Part shown: in pieces, positions 16,638 through 24,963 of the stretch
Position numbering within the stretch: position 1 is the stretch's first letter
How the letters are laid out: each line of letters opens with the position of its first letter
Source of the DNA: a virus
Reading direction: 5' to 3' (one strand)
Length of the DNA: 64,000 nt
IMG/VR virus record: IMGVR_UViG_3300017971_000001
Location: 124,001-188,000 of that record
Position numbers and translations under genes: made by a program
Notes under the pieces: model-generated
What the model was told of the DNA's origin: nothing
Databases searched by the model: none
What the model saw: only the letters and a program-made list of their open reading frames with translations

Positions 16638-18046
16638 CCTTCACCTCGCAGGTAGCGCGTCAGGAGACCGTCGTCTCCGTAGAGGAGGTCCATACAGAAA
16701 GAGTCAAAGGCCTCCGAGTCCAATTCAAGGCGAACCAGAAAGTCGGCTTCATACGCGTCGCCGGCCGGGTGAACCTCCAAGAAGCCAACGACGCCATGCG
16801 CGCGATCGGCCAAGAGGTCCCAGTAGCCCTCGCGGCTCAGGTGCCCTTCGAGGAACTCGAGCCATATGTCCCACGGCCCAAGCGGCTCCTCGAGCGGAAG
16901 ATCCCACTCAGAACGGAAGGCCGCGGCCGCGGCCGCAATGTCCCCCTGCTTGACCTCCACGAAAGGACTCAAAACGTCCAACAAGAGATTACGAAGCGAA
17001 GCAAGAGGGCTCAGCATTCCGGAGATCTCTTCGTAGTAAAGAGACTCCCCTTCGCTCCGAGACTCCCTTGAATAGACGGCAAGATAGGGCGCGACGCCGT
17101 AGCCGCTCACGCTTGGCCCGAGGGACGGCCAGTCTACGAAGAGACGAGCGTCCTCTCGCTGCGCTTCGTCCCGCGCGTTCTCGACCAACCACTCGGACAG
17201 CGCGCCGACGACCCCCAATCTCGCCGCCTGCAGCCGGCGCTCCAGGCGCTCAGCAGGAATCTCGCGGCCAGCTTGCGACTCGCGCGAAATGTCGTAGCAG
17301 AACAAAGCGACGAACGCCCAGAGCGGCGGGCCAGACAAGTTGTCGACATAGGTCTGCTCGGCCAGCGTGCCGTCGAAGAGCAGTCGGAACGCGTCGTCGT
17401 CCAAGTCCTCGAGCAAAACGAATTCCGCTCGCTGACGGGGCGTCGCGTGGCACCCGCGGTCGACCAGGACCTTTGGGGCCGCCAACAGCCCGAGCAGGTA
17501 GGCGTCCGCCGGGTGGATCACGCCCCGACGTGTTGCCTCACGCGTGTACCGCTCCCAGGCCTCTTGGGTGTTGTCTTCTTGAGCGCGCCTCAGAACTTCG
17601 CGCAGGCGCTCGCGACGGGGGTTCAGCGCCACCTGGAGTCCCTTTGCACGCTTGGTGCTGGGCCAGCGCAGGTCGTAACCGATCTTGACGCCCGTGACTG
17701 CCGACCCCGCTCGATCCGCCCCCGGCTCGTCCGCCTCAGGGTCGGCGACGTGACCGATCTCGTGCGCGAACAGCGCCTTGCGGTTCTTCCTGGGCAGCCA
17801 GCGCGTCTGCTCGGCGAGTTCGAAGATCGGTGGCTCTTCTCCGACGCGAACCTGGGCGTAACGGCGCGCGTTCTCCTCATGCGTCTGCGTGAGCTCTCGC
17901 GGCCAACGGAGCACGAAGGGCCCCTTGAAGCCCGCCTTGCGGTAGAGGGCCTCATACTCCCTGCGGATCTGATCGCGCGATACAGGCCGCTTGAGCTTTG
18001 GGTGCTTATGTCTCCGGCAGAACTCTCGGCCGCTGGACCTGCTCAT
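16634..18046 (-). CDS. Zincin-like metallopeptidase fused to NP module
   Basis: 470 aa from ATG. Residues about 88-105 read LFAHEIGHVADPEADEPGADR: HExxH with a downstream acidic residue, the signature of a zinc metallopeptidase fold. The N-terminal part is basic. At about residue 140 ALNPRRERLREVLRR starts a second module of the kind seen in neighbouring genes, here followed by HPADAYLLGLLAAP. The C-terminal 250 residues are helical and acidic. Activity and substrate unknown. Overlaps the upstream gene by 41 nt. Confidence 0.7.
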   Translation of the reverse strand: MSRSSGREFCRRHKHPKLKRPVSRDQIRREYEALYRKAGFKGPFVLRWPRELTQTHEENARRYAQVRVGEEPPIFELAEQTRWLPRKNRKALFAHEIGHVADPEADEPGADRAGSAVTGVKIGYDLRWPSTKRAKGLQVALNPRRERLREVLRRAQEDNTQEAWERYTREATRRGVIHPADAYLLGLLAAPKVLVDRGCHATPRQRAEFVLLEDLDDDAFRLLFDGTLAEQTYVDNLSGPPLWAFVALFCYDISRESQAGREIPAERLERRLQAARLGVVGALSEWLVENARDEAQREDARLFVDWPSLGPSVSGYGVAPYLAVYSRESRSEGESLYYEEISGMLSPLASLRNLLLDVLSPFVEVKQGDIAAAAAAFRSEWDLPLEEPLGPWDIWLEFLEGHLSREGYWDLLADRAHGVVGFLEVHPAGDAYEADFLVRLELDSEAFDSFCMDLLYGDDGLLTRYLRGEG

Positions 18047-18455
18047 TCTTCGATCCTAGCGGATTATCCGGCCCCTTCCGCCGCAGCACGAGCCTGCCCA
18101 TGGGGAAGCGGCGCATGTCGTCCTGCTCGAATAGAAAGACCTCGGGGCAGGAGAAGCTCAGCCATTCGACGTACTTGCTGTTGCAGCGCGGACAGGCTCC
18201 GTAGGGACAGCTGGGGTCCTTGGCGAGACAGAGCTCGCAGAACGGATCTCGGCAAGGGTGCTGGGGCGGCTGAACGCCTTCCTTGCGATTCGTCCGCTCG
18301 TGCCACTCGGACCCGCACTTCATGCACTCGTAGGACTCGCGCTTCCCTGGCTTCTTGCAGCGGCTCGAAGCGTCCGAGAAGTCCAGGCGCGCTACCTTCT
18401 TGCAGCGATCGCAGCCGTTGTACCAGCCAAGGTCAAGGCAGCGATCGCACGTCAT
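18006..18455 (-). CDS. Cysteine-rich zinc-finger protein
   Basis: 149 aa from ATG coupled (ATGA) to the tiny membrane gene upstream. Five CxxC-type pairs (CDRC, CDRC, CMKC, CELC, CPRC) suggest two or three zinc ribbons. The basic C-terminus overlaps the start of the next gene. No family recognised. Confidence 0.7.
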   Translation of the reverse strand: MTCDRCLDLGWYNGCDRCKKVARLDFSDASSRCKKPGKRESYECMKCGSEWHERTNRKEGVQPPQHPCRDPFCELCLAKDPSCPYGACPRCNSKYVEWLSFSCPEVFLFEQDDMRRFPMGRLVLRRKGPDNPLGSKNEQVQRPRVLPET

Positions 18456-18559
18456 GGGAAAAGGCCCCTCAAGAACGGGAAGGTGGCGGCGCAGAAGGCG
18501 GCCAGGAAGAGCGCGACGGTAACAAAATCCACCCAGTGATAGGGATCCTTTTCGCTCAC
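18452..18559 (-). CDS. Tiny membrane protein (35 aa)
   Basis: GTG at 18559 overlaps the TGA of the upstream gene and its own TGA overlaps the ATG of the next, so the spacing fits a real coupled gene. The protein is VSEKDPYHW followed by a single hydrophobic helix (VDFVTVALFLAAFCAATFPF). Confidence 0.6.
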   Translation of the reverse strand: MSEKDPYHWVDFVTVALFLAAFCAATFPFLRGLFP

Positions 18560-19194
18560 CGGGTGTGCCGCCTCAGCGCCTGCTGGTAGCTCCGCTGAAT
18601 GCCGGCGCGCACGAGCGCCTTGGCCTGATCGTCACTTAGCTGCCTTGTTGCCTGCTGCAGCTGGCGATTCCCTGCCGTGGCCCGATAGAGCATGGCGCGG
18701 GCCGCACGGGGATTCTTGGCTCGCTCCCGCGCCTGCATAGCCCGATAGCGAATGTAACTCCGCTTCCAGTCGTTGACCTTCTTCTCGGCCTGAGCCGCAG
18801 CGACAGACCCAACAGCCCGAGCAGCCGACACGCCCATACGAAGACGCTGGAGGAGGCTGAGGTCGCGATTCGGCTGCGACGCTGGGGCCGAGCGAGCCCG
18901 CTGATACCGAGCCGGAATCCTCAGCGTCGGTGGCTGACGAGGCTGGGTTCGGAACTGGACTGGGGCCGAGCCCGCAGGCTTTGCGGCGCGAGCCGGCGCA
19001 AACTTGGACGTCGTTCCGACCCTGGAGGGAGCGGTTCGACCGGCAGTCGGGCGATACTGGATCGGGTCCGGCCGAATCGGCATGCGGACCTGGGTCGCCT
19101 GGCGTGCGTACCCTCCAGCTGGGAAGCCCTGGGGGAGCGCTGCCCCGGCGGGCGTAAAGATCGAGGGCGGATTGCCCAGCTGCAGCATGCTCAC
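18556..19194 (-). CDS. Basic, partly disordered protein
   Basis: 212 aa from GTG. Residues 1-110 are rich in Pro, Ala, Arg and Gln (TRTAPSRV; RQPPTLRIPARYQRAR); the C-terminal half is a basic helical region (EKKVNDWKRSYIRYRAMQARERAKNPRAARA). Contains one NP after basic residues. Nucleic-acid binding is plausible from charge only. Confidence 0.65.
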   Translation of the reverse strand: MSMLQLGNPPSIFTPAGAALPQGFPAGGYARQATQVRMPIRPDPIQYRPTAGRTAPSRVGTTSKFAPARAAKPAGSAPVQFRTQPRQPPTLRIPARYQRARSAPASQPNRDLSLLQRLRMGVSAARAVGSVAAAQAEKKVNDWKRSYIRYRAMQARERAKNPRAARAMLYRATAGNRQLQQATRQLSDDQAKALVRAGIQRSYQQALRRHTR

Positions 19195-19289
19195 GTTTCC
19201 CGCTCCATTGCGTCCTTCATGATCTCCTCGAACTCAACGAGGGCTCTCTCCTTCCATTCTATCTCCTTTCGCAGGCGCTCCTCTTCCAT
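19191..19289 (-). CDS. Tiny charged coiled-coil ORF (32 aa)
   Basis: From ATG at 19289; MEEERLRKEIEWKERALVEF is a strong heptad-like helix. Its TGA overlaps the GTG of the next gene. No clear ribosome binding site, and a start further upstream is possible. With the ORF above it, it resembles a small membrane plus coiled-coil pair. Confidence 0.45.
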   Translation of the reverse strand: MEEERLRKEIEWKERALVEFEEIMKDAMERET

Positions 19290-19296
19290 TCGGAGG

Positions 19297-19398
19297 TCAA
19301 GGAGTCTCCGCTGAGCACGGCCCGCCCCCCCTCCAGGAGATCCAGACGAAGATCGGTAGCAAGATCAGTGAGATCGGACCGAAGACTTCAATGAACAC
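19297..19398 (-). CDS. Tiny membrane protein (33 aa)
   Basis: GTG at 19398 directly follows the helicase stop. One hydrophobic helix (ISLILLPIFVWISW) then RGGG. Too small to classify; position right behind a stop codon supports coupling. Confidence 0.45.
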   Translation of the reverse strand: MFIEVFGPISLILLPIFVWISWRGGGPCSAETP

Positions 19399-19400
19399 GG

Positions 19401-22400
19401 CTAGATCCGCTCCTCTTCGTCCCACTCGAGCGAATCAAGCAGGCTCTCTTTCTCGCGCAACGTGTCGAGAACCAGCTTGTCGACAACGTGCTTCGCGACG
19501 AAGCGCACAATCAAGATCGAGTCGTGCCCCTCGGCGCCAATGCGGATCAGGCGACTCTCGGCCTGCTGGTTCTTGGCGGGGTTCCAGCTGAGATCGATAA
19601 AGCCGGCGACCTTGGCGCGGGTGAGCGTGATCCCCTCACCGCCGGCACCGATCGAGACCGCGAGCCCGCGCTCGATCTCGCCGGACTGGAAGGCCTCAAC
19701 GATCTTCTGCCGCTTCTTGGCGGCGACGCCGCCGTGGAACACGTCCCAACCCGGCCGCCCGTCGAGGTAGCTCTCGCCTGCGAGCTTCTTGAGGATCGAG
19801 ACGTGCTGGGAGAAGAGGACGACCGGCTCGTTCTCCTCCTCGCACTCTTCGATCCAGGCCTTGACCGCGGCGAACTTCGCCTGACTCAGCATGGACCGAA
19901 TTCGGCTGAGCTCGTCGATTGTCGGCATTTGCGTGCGGCTGAGCAGGGCCTCCTGCACGGCCTCGAGGATCTCTTCGTCCTTGTTCCAGGGCCGCTCCTG
20001 GAAGTAGTACTCGACCCGCTCGTCGTAGATCAGACGGCGGCGATCGCGCTCGTCCGGGCTGAGGTGGGGCTCGAAGGGGCTGAGGATCTTATGGGGGCCA
20101 CTGTCTGCGGTGACGTCCTGCCACGACCGCTTGACCGCGAGCATGTGGTGGACAGCCTCTTCGACCTCCCGGCGCGTCTTGTCATTGATCTCGACCTCAA
20201 TGATCTTCTCGACACGCGGAGGCAGCTGCGAGAGGACGTCCTTGCGGCGACGGTTGATCTGCACTCGGCGCAGACGAGCGTGAAGCTCGTCACGAAGTTC
20301 GGCCGTCGGAGGCCGGCGACTCCCCTTCGGGTTCTCATACCAGTGCCGGAAGATTCGGAAGTAGTTGTCCCAGCTGCCGAATGCCGCCCGCTCGAGCCCG
20401 AGCGACTTCAGCACCTCCCAGAACTCGCTCGGCTTGCCCTCGCACGGCGTGCCCGAGAGCCCGTAGACGAAGCCGTTCATGGCCCAGACGCGATCGCGCA
20501 TGGCGCGCCAGCGCTGCGTGCGGAAACTGCTCGGGTTCTTGAACGCGTGGCATTCGTCAGCCAGCAGAACCATGGGCCCGGTGATCTCGGGGTAAGGGTT
20601 GGCCTGGTGGCAGGTGCGATCGATCGGCTCGCCGTGCTTGTCGTGCCCGCAGATCTTGACGGGGTCCGGATCGTCCACCCACTCTTCGTACTTTCCGCCG
20701 TAGTGATACGGGATCACGCGACGGCGCCCGTCGACGACGAGCTCGAACGTGCGCGGGTGCTGAAAGTCTATGTGCGTGTGCTCGCAGCGCGGCAGGATCA
20801 GATTCCCAATCCGGCGCTCTTTGCGCAGATACCTCAGCAGACCGCGGAGGCGCTTGCAGCCCTTGCAGGGCTCGCCCGGCAAGACGCCGAACGAAGCAAG
20901 CAGGACGTCGCCCGGGGAAAGCGCCTTGAACTTCAAGGCGTAGTTCTTCATGGACGTCGCCATTTTCGGGCGAAGGTCCGGGCGCCACTTCTTGATTTCC
21001 TTCTGCCAGTTGTAGCGGACCGAGCTCGGGCTGAAGACGAGGTTCGGCATGTCGCTGCGCAGGGCGCCGAAACTCGAGATCACGGTGTTGTGGCAGAGGA
21101 TCCCCTCGGCCACATAGTTGTGATCCCTCTCGATCTCGAGATCGTAGACCCAGTCGTCGTAGTCGACCTCTTCGACCGAGACGACGGTGGCGTAGTGGAC
21201 CTCCTGCTCGATCAACCGCCAGGCCCGGTCGCGCGTGACCCGAAGGTCGTCATAGTCAAGTCGACGGAGTGCCTCGTCGATCCTCTCGCGGCGATACTTC
21301 CCGGCGAGATACTCCTCGGCAGCCTGGCCACTCAGCATGTTGTCCATGGCTTCAACGACAACCGCAAGCGACTCGCGCGAAAACTCCTGCTTGCCCTTGA
21401 GGTAAACCGTCGAGAGCTTGTATTTCGGATCCAAGTGCCACCATGAGGCAGGGAGTCCCGCGCGATCGAAGGCGGCCCTTATCAGATCAGAGGCCGGGAG
21501 GCCTTCGGTGTTGCTGTTGACCTTCTTCGCGCAGGCCCTCTCCAACTGCTCAGTCTTGTAGCCAACGGAGAACCCAACCTCGTCTCGATATCGACGAAGA
21601 CTCGCTCCGCTGATCGTTCCTACCCAGTAGTCACGGTAGGGGCAGTTGGGGCTATTCGTTGCGCGGGCTCGCTTGCTGCGAACTCGCACCCAGATACCAA
21701 AGCGACGGAAGAGGTGGACGAGCTCCTTGACGAGCAGCTGACTCGCGCTCGAGAACTCAACAATGCTCCCCCTCTTGGGGCAGGATCCCTCCGCGTCCAT
21801 GTAGGCGCGCAGGAAGGTTCGAACGACCTCTGCATTTCCCTGCATGACCGGGAGCGGAACGCGGCGATCACGGGAGCGTGTGCCCCAGGGGTAGTCGAAG
21901 CGCAGCATGAATTCACGTAGGCCTGGATCAGAAACCAGGTCAAAAGCCAAGTGAGTGGCACGCGGCTCGTTAATAGACGGCTCGAATCCAAGGCGGGCAA
22001 GAATGCCGGCCAGTCGTTCGCAAACCATTCGATCTTTCTGGGTAAAGACCGAGCGACCGGACTCCTCGCGCCCGTCGCCAATCAACCACCCCATGAGCTC
22101 TGCGAGCTCAAGGTCTAGATCGCCGCTCTCATGCAAGAGTCGGGCGGGAACGCAAATCCGGTCGCCAGGCCTGATCTCGTTCGTCCACACCTCAGGCCCG
22201 CGTAGCTTATGGGCCTTAGTGATCGTCGTCTCGCTGCCGTCATTCAGACGGACGCGGACGAGCTTCTCCCTGACCCTCTGGCGGTAGAGGCGCTTGACCG
22301 GGCGGCGAACGATCCTGCCCGTCGCGTCGTCGATCGAGTTGACGAAGAGAGGCTCGGTCGGTTCAGACCAATAACCCTCTCCGTCGAATTCAATGTTAGG

Positions 22401-22778
22401 ACTCGCGTATTCATTCCAGGTGAATTCTGCAGTCTGAAGCTCGCCGTTGATTTGAGCTAAGTCCTTATATGATCGACACTTGCCGCAGCCCATTTGATGC
22501 CCGACCAGTAATGCACGCGTATTGCTAATCCTGCGCGCGTCGGTCTCCTGGAACCCCATGAGCGAGAGGCCGAGGTCAGGCAACTCCCTGAGCCGGCGAT
22601 CAAAGCCGTTGTCGGTGATCCCGTCGACCATGACGCACAAGGCGCAGCACAGCCGTAGCGGCGCCTGGACGAACTCGCCCTCGCCGGGATTAAGCGCCAC
22701 GCCGCAGCGATAGCAGGTGCCCAGGTGCCGGTTGGGAAAGGGCTTGATTCGCTGGTGCAGTCGCTTCTTCTTGGCCAT
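19401..22778 (-). CDS. SNF2-type DNA helicase interrupted by an intein
   Basis: 1125 aa from ATG at 22778 (a TTG 9 nt upstream is an alternative). An N-terminal zinc ribbon (CYRCG ... LCCALC) precedes the Walker A site GHQMGCGK-T, which is split by a 464-residue intein. The extein continues with VFSPSSVRYNW, the DECH box LLADECHAFKNP, YGLSGTP and the helicase C-lobe ending GAGGEGITLTRA ... QAESRLIRIGAEG. This is a superfamily 2 SNF2-like ATPase of the kind used in phage replication or recombination. Two tiny genes follow it on the same transcript. Confidence 0.9.
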   Translation of the reverse strand: MAKKKRLHQRIKPFPNRHLGTCYRCGVALNPGEGEFVQAPLRLCCALCVMVDGITDNGFDRRLRELPDLGLSLMGFQETDARRISNTRALLVGHQMGCGKCRSYKDLAQINGELQTAEFTWNEYASPNIEFDGEGYWSEPTEPLFVNSIDDATGRIVRRPVKRLYRQRVREKLVRVRLNDGSETTITKAHKLRGPEVWTNEIRPGDRICVPARLLHESGDLDLELAELMGWLIGDGREESGRSVFTQKDRMVCERLAGILARLGFEPSINEPRATHLAFDLVSDPGLREFMLRFDYPWGTRSRDRRVPLPVMQGNAEVVRTFLRAYMDAEGSCPKRGSIVEFSSASQLLVKELVHLFRRFGIWVRVRSKRARATNSPNCPYRDYWVGTISGASLRRYRDEVGFSVGYKTEQLERACAKKVNSNTEGLPASDLIRAAFDRAGLPASWWHLDPKYKLSTVYLKGKQEFSRESLAVVVEAMDNMLSGQAAEEYLAGKYRRERIDEALRRLDYDDLRVTRDRAWRLIEQEVHYATVVSVEEVDYDDWVYDLEIERDHNYVAEGILCHNTVISSFGALRSDMPNLVFSPSSVRYNWQKEIKKWRPDLRPKMATSMKNYALKFKALSPGDVLLASFGVLPGEPCKGCKRLRGLLRYLRKERRIGNLILPRCEHTHIDFQHPRTFELVVDGRRRVIPYHYGGKYEEWVDDPDPVKICGHDKHGEPIDRTCHQANPYPEITGPMVLLADECHAFKNPSSFRTQRWRAMRDRVWAMNGFVYGLSGTPCEGKPSEFWEVLKSLGLERAAFGSWDNYFRIFRHWYENPKGSRRPPTAELRDELHARLRRVQINRRRKDVLSQLPPRVEKIIEVEINDKTRREVEEAVHHMLAVKRSWQDVTADSGPHKILSPFEPHLSPDERDRRRLIYDERVEYYFQERPWNKDEEILEAVQEALLSRTQMPTIDELSRIRSMLSQAKFAAVKAWIEECEEENEPVVLFSQHVSILKKLAGESYLDGRPGWDVFHGGVAAKKRQKIVEAFQSGEIERGLAVSIGAGGEGITLTRAKVAGFIDLSWNPAKNQQAESRLIRIGAEGHDSILIVRFVAKHVVDKLVLDTLREKESLLDSLEWDEEERI
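21087..22478 (-). other. Intein with LAGLIDADG endonuclease in helicase Walker A
   Basis: Runs from Cys (CRSYKDL) directly after GCGK to the terminal HN before Thr, 464 aa. Splicing blocks: TITKAH (block B), VYDLEIERDHNYVAEGILCHN-like end (blocks F and G). LAGLIDADG-type helices LAELMGWLIGDG and FLRAYMDAEGS indicate a homing endonuclease. Block A is atypical (CRSYKDL instead of C-L-x-x-D-T). Splicing restores GKT. Confidence 0.9.
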
Positions 22779-22831
22779 TTGGGCCAAGATACGAACGCCC
22801 TACGACGTCTAGCGGGCCAGAAGGCGCTCGA

Positions 22832-23014
22832 TCACAAGCGGTTGGGAAGGCGGTTGCGCCGGGCCGTGCAACCCACGTAGCTAAGGCTCAAACCTCGAGC
22901 CCTGGACGTCCAGCGCAGGCCGAGTCCCCATAGACCGAGCTCGGAGAACCCGGCTTCCACCAGCAATCCGTAGCCGCACTCATACGACAAACGAAGGCGT
23001 CGGCGCCGCCTCAA
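22832..23014 (-). CDS. Small Arg/Gly-rich protein (60 aa), tentative
   Basis: Frame open from a TTG that overlaps the preceding TGA (TTGA), the same coupling seen elsewhere here. Begins with five Arg, then LRLSYECGYGLLVEAGFSEL. The composition resembles the tiny basic proteins at 51.9-52.4 kb. Start uncertain. Confidence 0.4.
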   Translation of the reverse strand: MRRRRRLRLSYECGYGLLVEAGFSELGLWGLGLRWTSRARGLSLSYVGCTARRNRLPNRL

Positions 23015-23250
23015 CGAAACAGCCCTTTCCCGAAGCTGCGAGAAGGACCCTCTCCCATGCCCCGGCCGGTGGCCCGGCGGTCGAGGGGCTGCGACCCGGA
23101 TCGAGAGAACCCATACCCCCTGCCGCCGCAGCCAATGCCCATGCTCCCGCAGCCAATGCCCATGCTCCCGTAGAGAGCAGGGCCGCCTAAGCCGATCGCC
23201 CGAAAGCCGCCGCGGTTGTAAGCGGCCCTCCTTTTCCGCTTGCGCCTCAT
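23011..23250 (-). CDS. Small Gly/Arg-rich protein
   Basis: 79 aa from ATG (ATGA overlap with the gene before). Starts MRRKRKRRAAYNRGGFR and contains a tandem repeat SMGIGCG SMGIGCG encoded by an 18-21 bp DNA duplication. Low complexity; function unknown. Confidence 0.55.
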   Translation of the reverse strand: MRRKRKRRAAYNRGGFRAIGLGGPALYGSMGIGCGSMGIGCGGRGYGFSRSGSQPLDRRATGRGMGEGPSRSFGKGLFR

Positions 23251-23444
23251 TTCTTCCAGGCGTGGCACGGACAGCGACACGGCCCTTGGAGGAACCGGTT
23301 CTCGCCCCACTGAGAGTTCGAGCACTCGTGGGCCCTTCCGGACGTCGTCGTGCAGCGGAGCAGCGATCCGTCCTGAACTTCGCAGCGAGTGTAGTCGTCG
23401 TCCAGCACCTGAGGCTGATCGTCCTGAAGCTCTTCACCGGACAC
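23247..23444 (-). CDS. Small Cys/His protein
   Basis: 65 aa from GTG. C-terminal ECSNSQWGENRFLQGPCRCPCHAW supplies a CxCxCH cluster likely to bind zinc. Overlaps its upstream neighbour by 11 nt. Confidence 0.55.
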   Translation of the reverse strand: MSGEELQDDQPQVLDDDYTRCEVQDGSLLRCTTTSGRAHECSNSQWGENRFLQGPCRCPCHAWKK

Positions 23445-23838
23445 GCAGCGCCTCCTTGATCTCCGCGAGCTCGCGGCGATAGATCTCGTTCAATAACTGC
23501 TGGCCCTGCCAGCCAGGCCATGCCGCCTTGCAGCCCTGGCAGCGCACATGAAACACGGTCGGCGTCGTCGACTCGATCTTCAGCCAGGCGAGGTAGTGCG
23601 TGCATTCCCCCGCTATCCTCTGCGCGGGCCTCTTGGCTGGCGGCGGGACCGATCTCCCGCCAAGGGACTTCCAGATCGACTCGATCTCGTTACGGAGGCC
23701 TTCATTGACCTGGGCTTGGGCAGACCACGACCCAGACTGCTTCCCGCAAGCCCGGCAGCGAAACGCGAAGGTCGAAGGCGTGCTGCGGAACTCGAGCTCG
23801 AGCAAAGGGCAGCCGTCAGCTTCGCAGTCCTGGGTCAA
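23434..23838 (-). CDS. Zinc-ribbon protein with duplicated halves
   Basis: 134 aa from a TTG (TTGA overlap with the upstream stop); a longer version from a TTG at 23907 is possible. Two similar halves each carry a Cys pair before and after an F-x-V/F-R-C segment: DCEADGC ... FAFRCRACGK and GECTHYLAWL ... FHVRCQGCK. Probably a duplicated zinc ribbon. Function unknown. Confidence 0.65.
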   Translation of the reverse strand: MTQDCEADGCPLLELEFRSTPSTFAFRCRACGKQSGSWSAQAQVNEGLRNEIESIWKSLGGRSVPPPAKRPAQRIAGECTHYLAWLKIESTTPTVFHVRCQGCKAAWPGWQGQQLLNEIYRRELAEIKEALRVR

Positions 23839-24113
23839 GACCTTCTCCGATCGATCACACTCTGCAGGCGAGATCGCTTGGCCCTCAAGTCTTCGTAGAC
23901 CTTCCAAGCCGCTTGGTTCGCCTCGGGAATCCCAAGGTCGCCGACGAGCTCCATGCGTTCAATCCCTGAAGCGACGACCTGAACCAATCCGGCGACCTCG
24001 TACGTGCTCATTCCCTCCGTGTACTCATTGATATCGAGAACGAACCAAGCGTCCTCAAGGCGCTCGAGGTCTTCGCCTACAGCGATCGCGCGCAGGTCGT
24101 CACGCGTCAGCAA
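23835..24113 (-). CDS. Hypothetical small acidic protein
   Basis: 92 aa from TTG, overlapping the end of the methyltransferase gene by 14 nt. Acidic helical N-terminus (LTRDDLRAIAVGEDLERLED). No family recognised. Start chosen as the first in-frame initiator after the methyltransferase core. Confidence 0.5.
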   Translation of the reverse strand: MLTRDDLRAIAVGEDLERLEDAWFVLDINEYTEGMSTYEVAGLVQVVASGIERMELVGDLGIPEANQAAWKVYEDLRAKRSRLQSVIDRRRS

Positions 24114-24900
24114 CGGACGCCTCCTCCCAGCGGGCTCGAGCCGTGGCCGCGGTATCCGGGTCCACCTCGATTCCGTAAGCGCTCGCGCCCATGCGCTTAG
24201 CGACGCAGGCGACCGTTCCCCCTCCCAAGAAGGGGTCGCAGACCACGCTCCCGGCCATGACCCCGCTGACCTTGAGGCAGCGCTCGGCGAGCTCCTCAGG
24301 AAACTCGTAGGCCTTCTTGTGCCCTGACGTGTACTTCTTGGTCTTGGCGCCAGTGGTCTTGTAAGGAATGAACCACACGTCTCCGGCGCAATGAAGGTCA
24401 CCGTTCTTCCCTCGAGTCCCTCGCTTGAGGTTGCTCTTGTCGGCGAACGGAACGCCGACAGCGAGTCGATCGAGTGACTCGGGCGGCTTGAACCAGGTCC
24501 AGACGAACTCCCAGCCGTAGTTCAGCGTCGGGGAGCGGGGGTGGATCGGCGTGTAGTGGCCGCGGGTCTTGCCGTCGATTGCGAGCGACTTGACCCATAT
24601 GATCGTCTGGCCCGTCTTCAGCCGAGGGGCCTCGCGCTCGATTTCCTCGCGAGCGTCGTAGGGCTTGGAGAATCCCTCGGTTCGCAGCTGGGCAAAGTTG
24701 ACGAACAGGCGACCGCCAGGGCGAAGGACGCGACTCGAGAACCTGCCCAACGCGGCGCAGAGCTCGAGGGTTAGTCCGTCGCGCCTCTTGTAAGGGGGCG
24801 AGGTGACGATCGCGTCAACCGATTCGTCGGGAACGTAATCGCTGTCGTCGTAGATCCCGCGCAGATCGGCCCCACCGATCTTGAGCCAAGGCTTTTCCAT
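24100..24900 (-). CDS. DNA amino-methyltransferase (N4-cytosine or N6-adenine)
   Basis: 266 aa. Motif IV TSPPY at about residues 34-38 and the SAM-binding motif DPFLGGGTV near the C-terminus give the order of the beta class, shared by N4-cytosine and some N6-adenine enzymes. VLRPGGRLFVNFAQL is the conserved strand after motif IV. No restriction partner is adjacent, so host-evasion or epigenetic use is likelier than restriction. The ATG lies only 8 nt from a good -10 box, suggesting a leaderless mRNA. Confidence 0.88.
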   Translation of the reverse strand: MEKPWLKIGGADLRGIYDDSDYVPDESVDAIVTSPPYKRRDGLTLELCAALGRFSSRVLRPGGRLFVNFAQLRTEGFSKPYDAREEIEREAPRLKTGQTIIWVKSLAIDGKTRGHYTPIHPRSPTLNYGWEFVWTWFKPPESLDRLAVGVPFADKSNLKRGTRGKNGDLHCAGDVWFIPYKTTGAKTKKYTSGHKKAYEFPEELAERCLKVSGVMAGSVVCDPFLGGGTVACVAKRMGASAYGIEVDPDTAATARARWEEASVADA

Positions 24901-24908
24901 GCGGGGAA

Positions 24909-24937
24909 ATTATCAGGAAGCCCGGACCACTTTCCAA
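24909..24937 (-). promoter_or_regulatory. Promoter of methyltransferase operon (leaderless)
   Basis: TTGGAA (24937-24932), 17-nt spacer, GATAAT (24914-24909), then 8 nt to the ATG. No ribosome binding site lies before that ATG, which fits leaderless initiation. Confidence 0.6.
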
Positions 24938-24963
24938 GATTTTCCAGAGGTTCCCTGGAGTAC

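Noticed and set aside
19488-21446. 652-codon plus-strand frame opposite the helicase
   Set aside because: Mirror of a high-GC coding strand; composition is not protein-like and it overlaps conserved helicase motifs.
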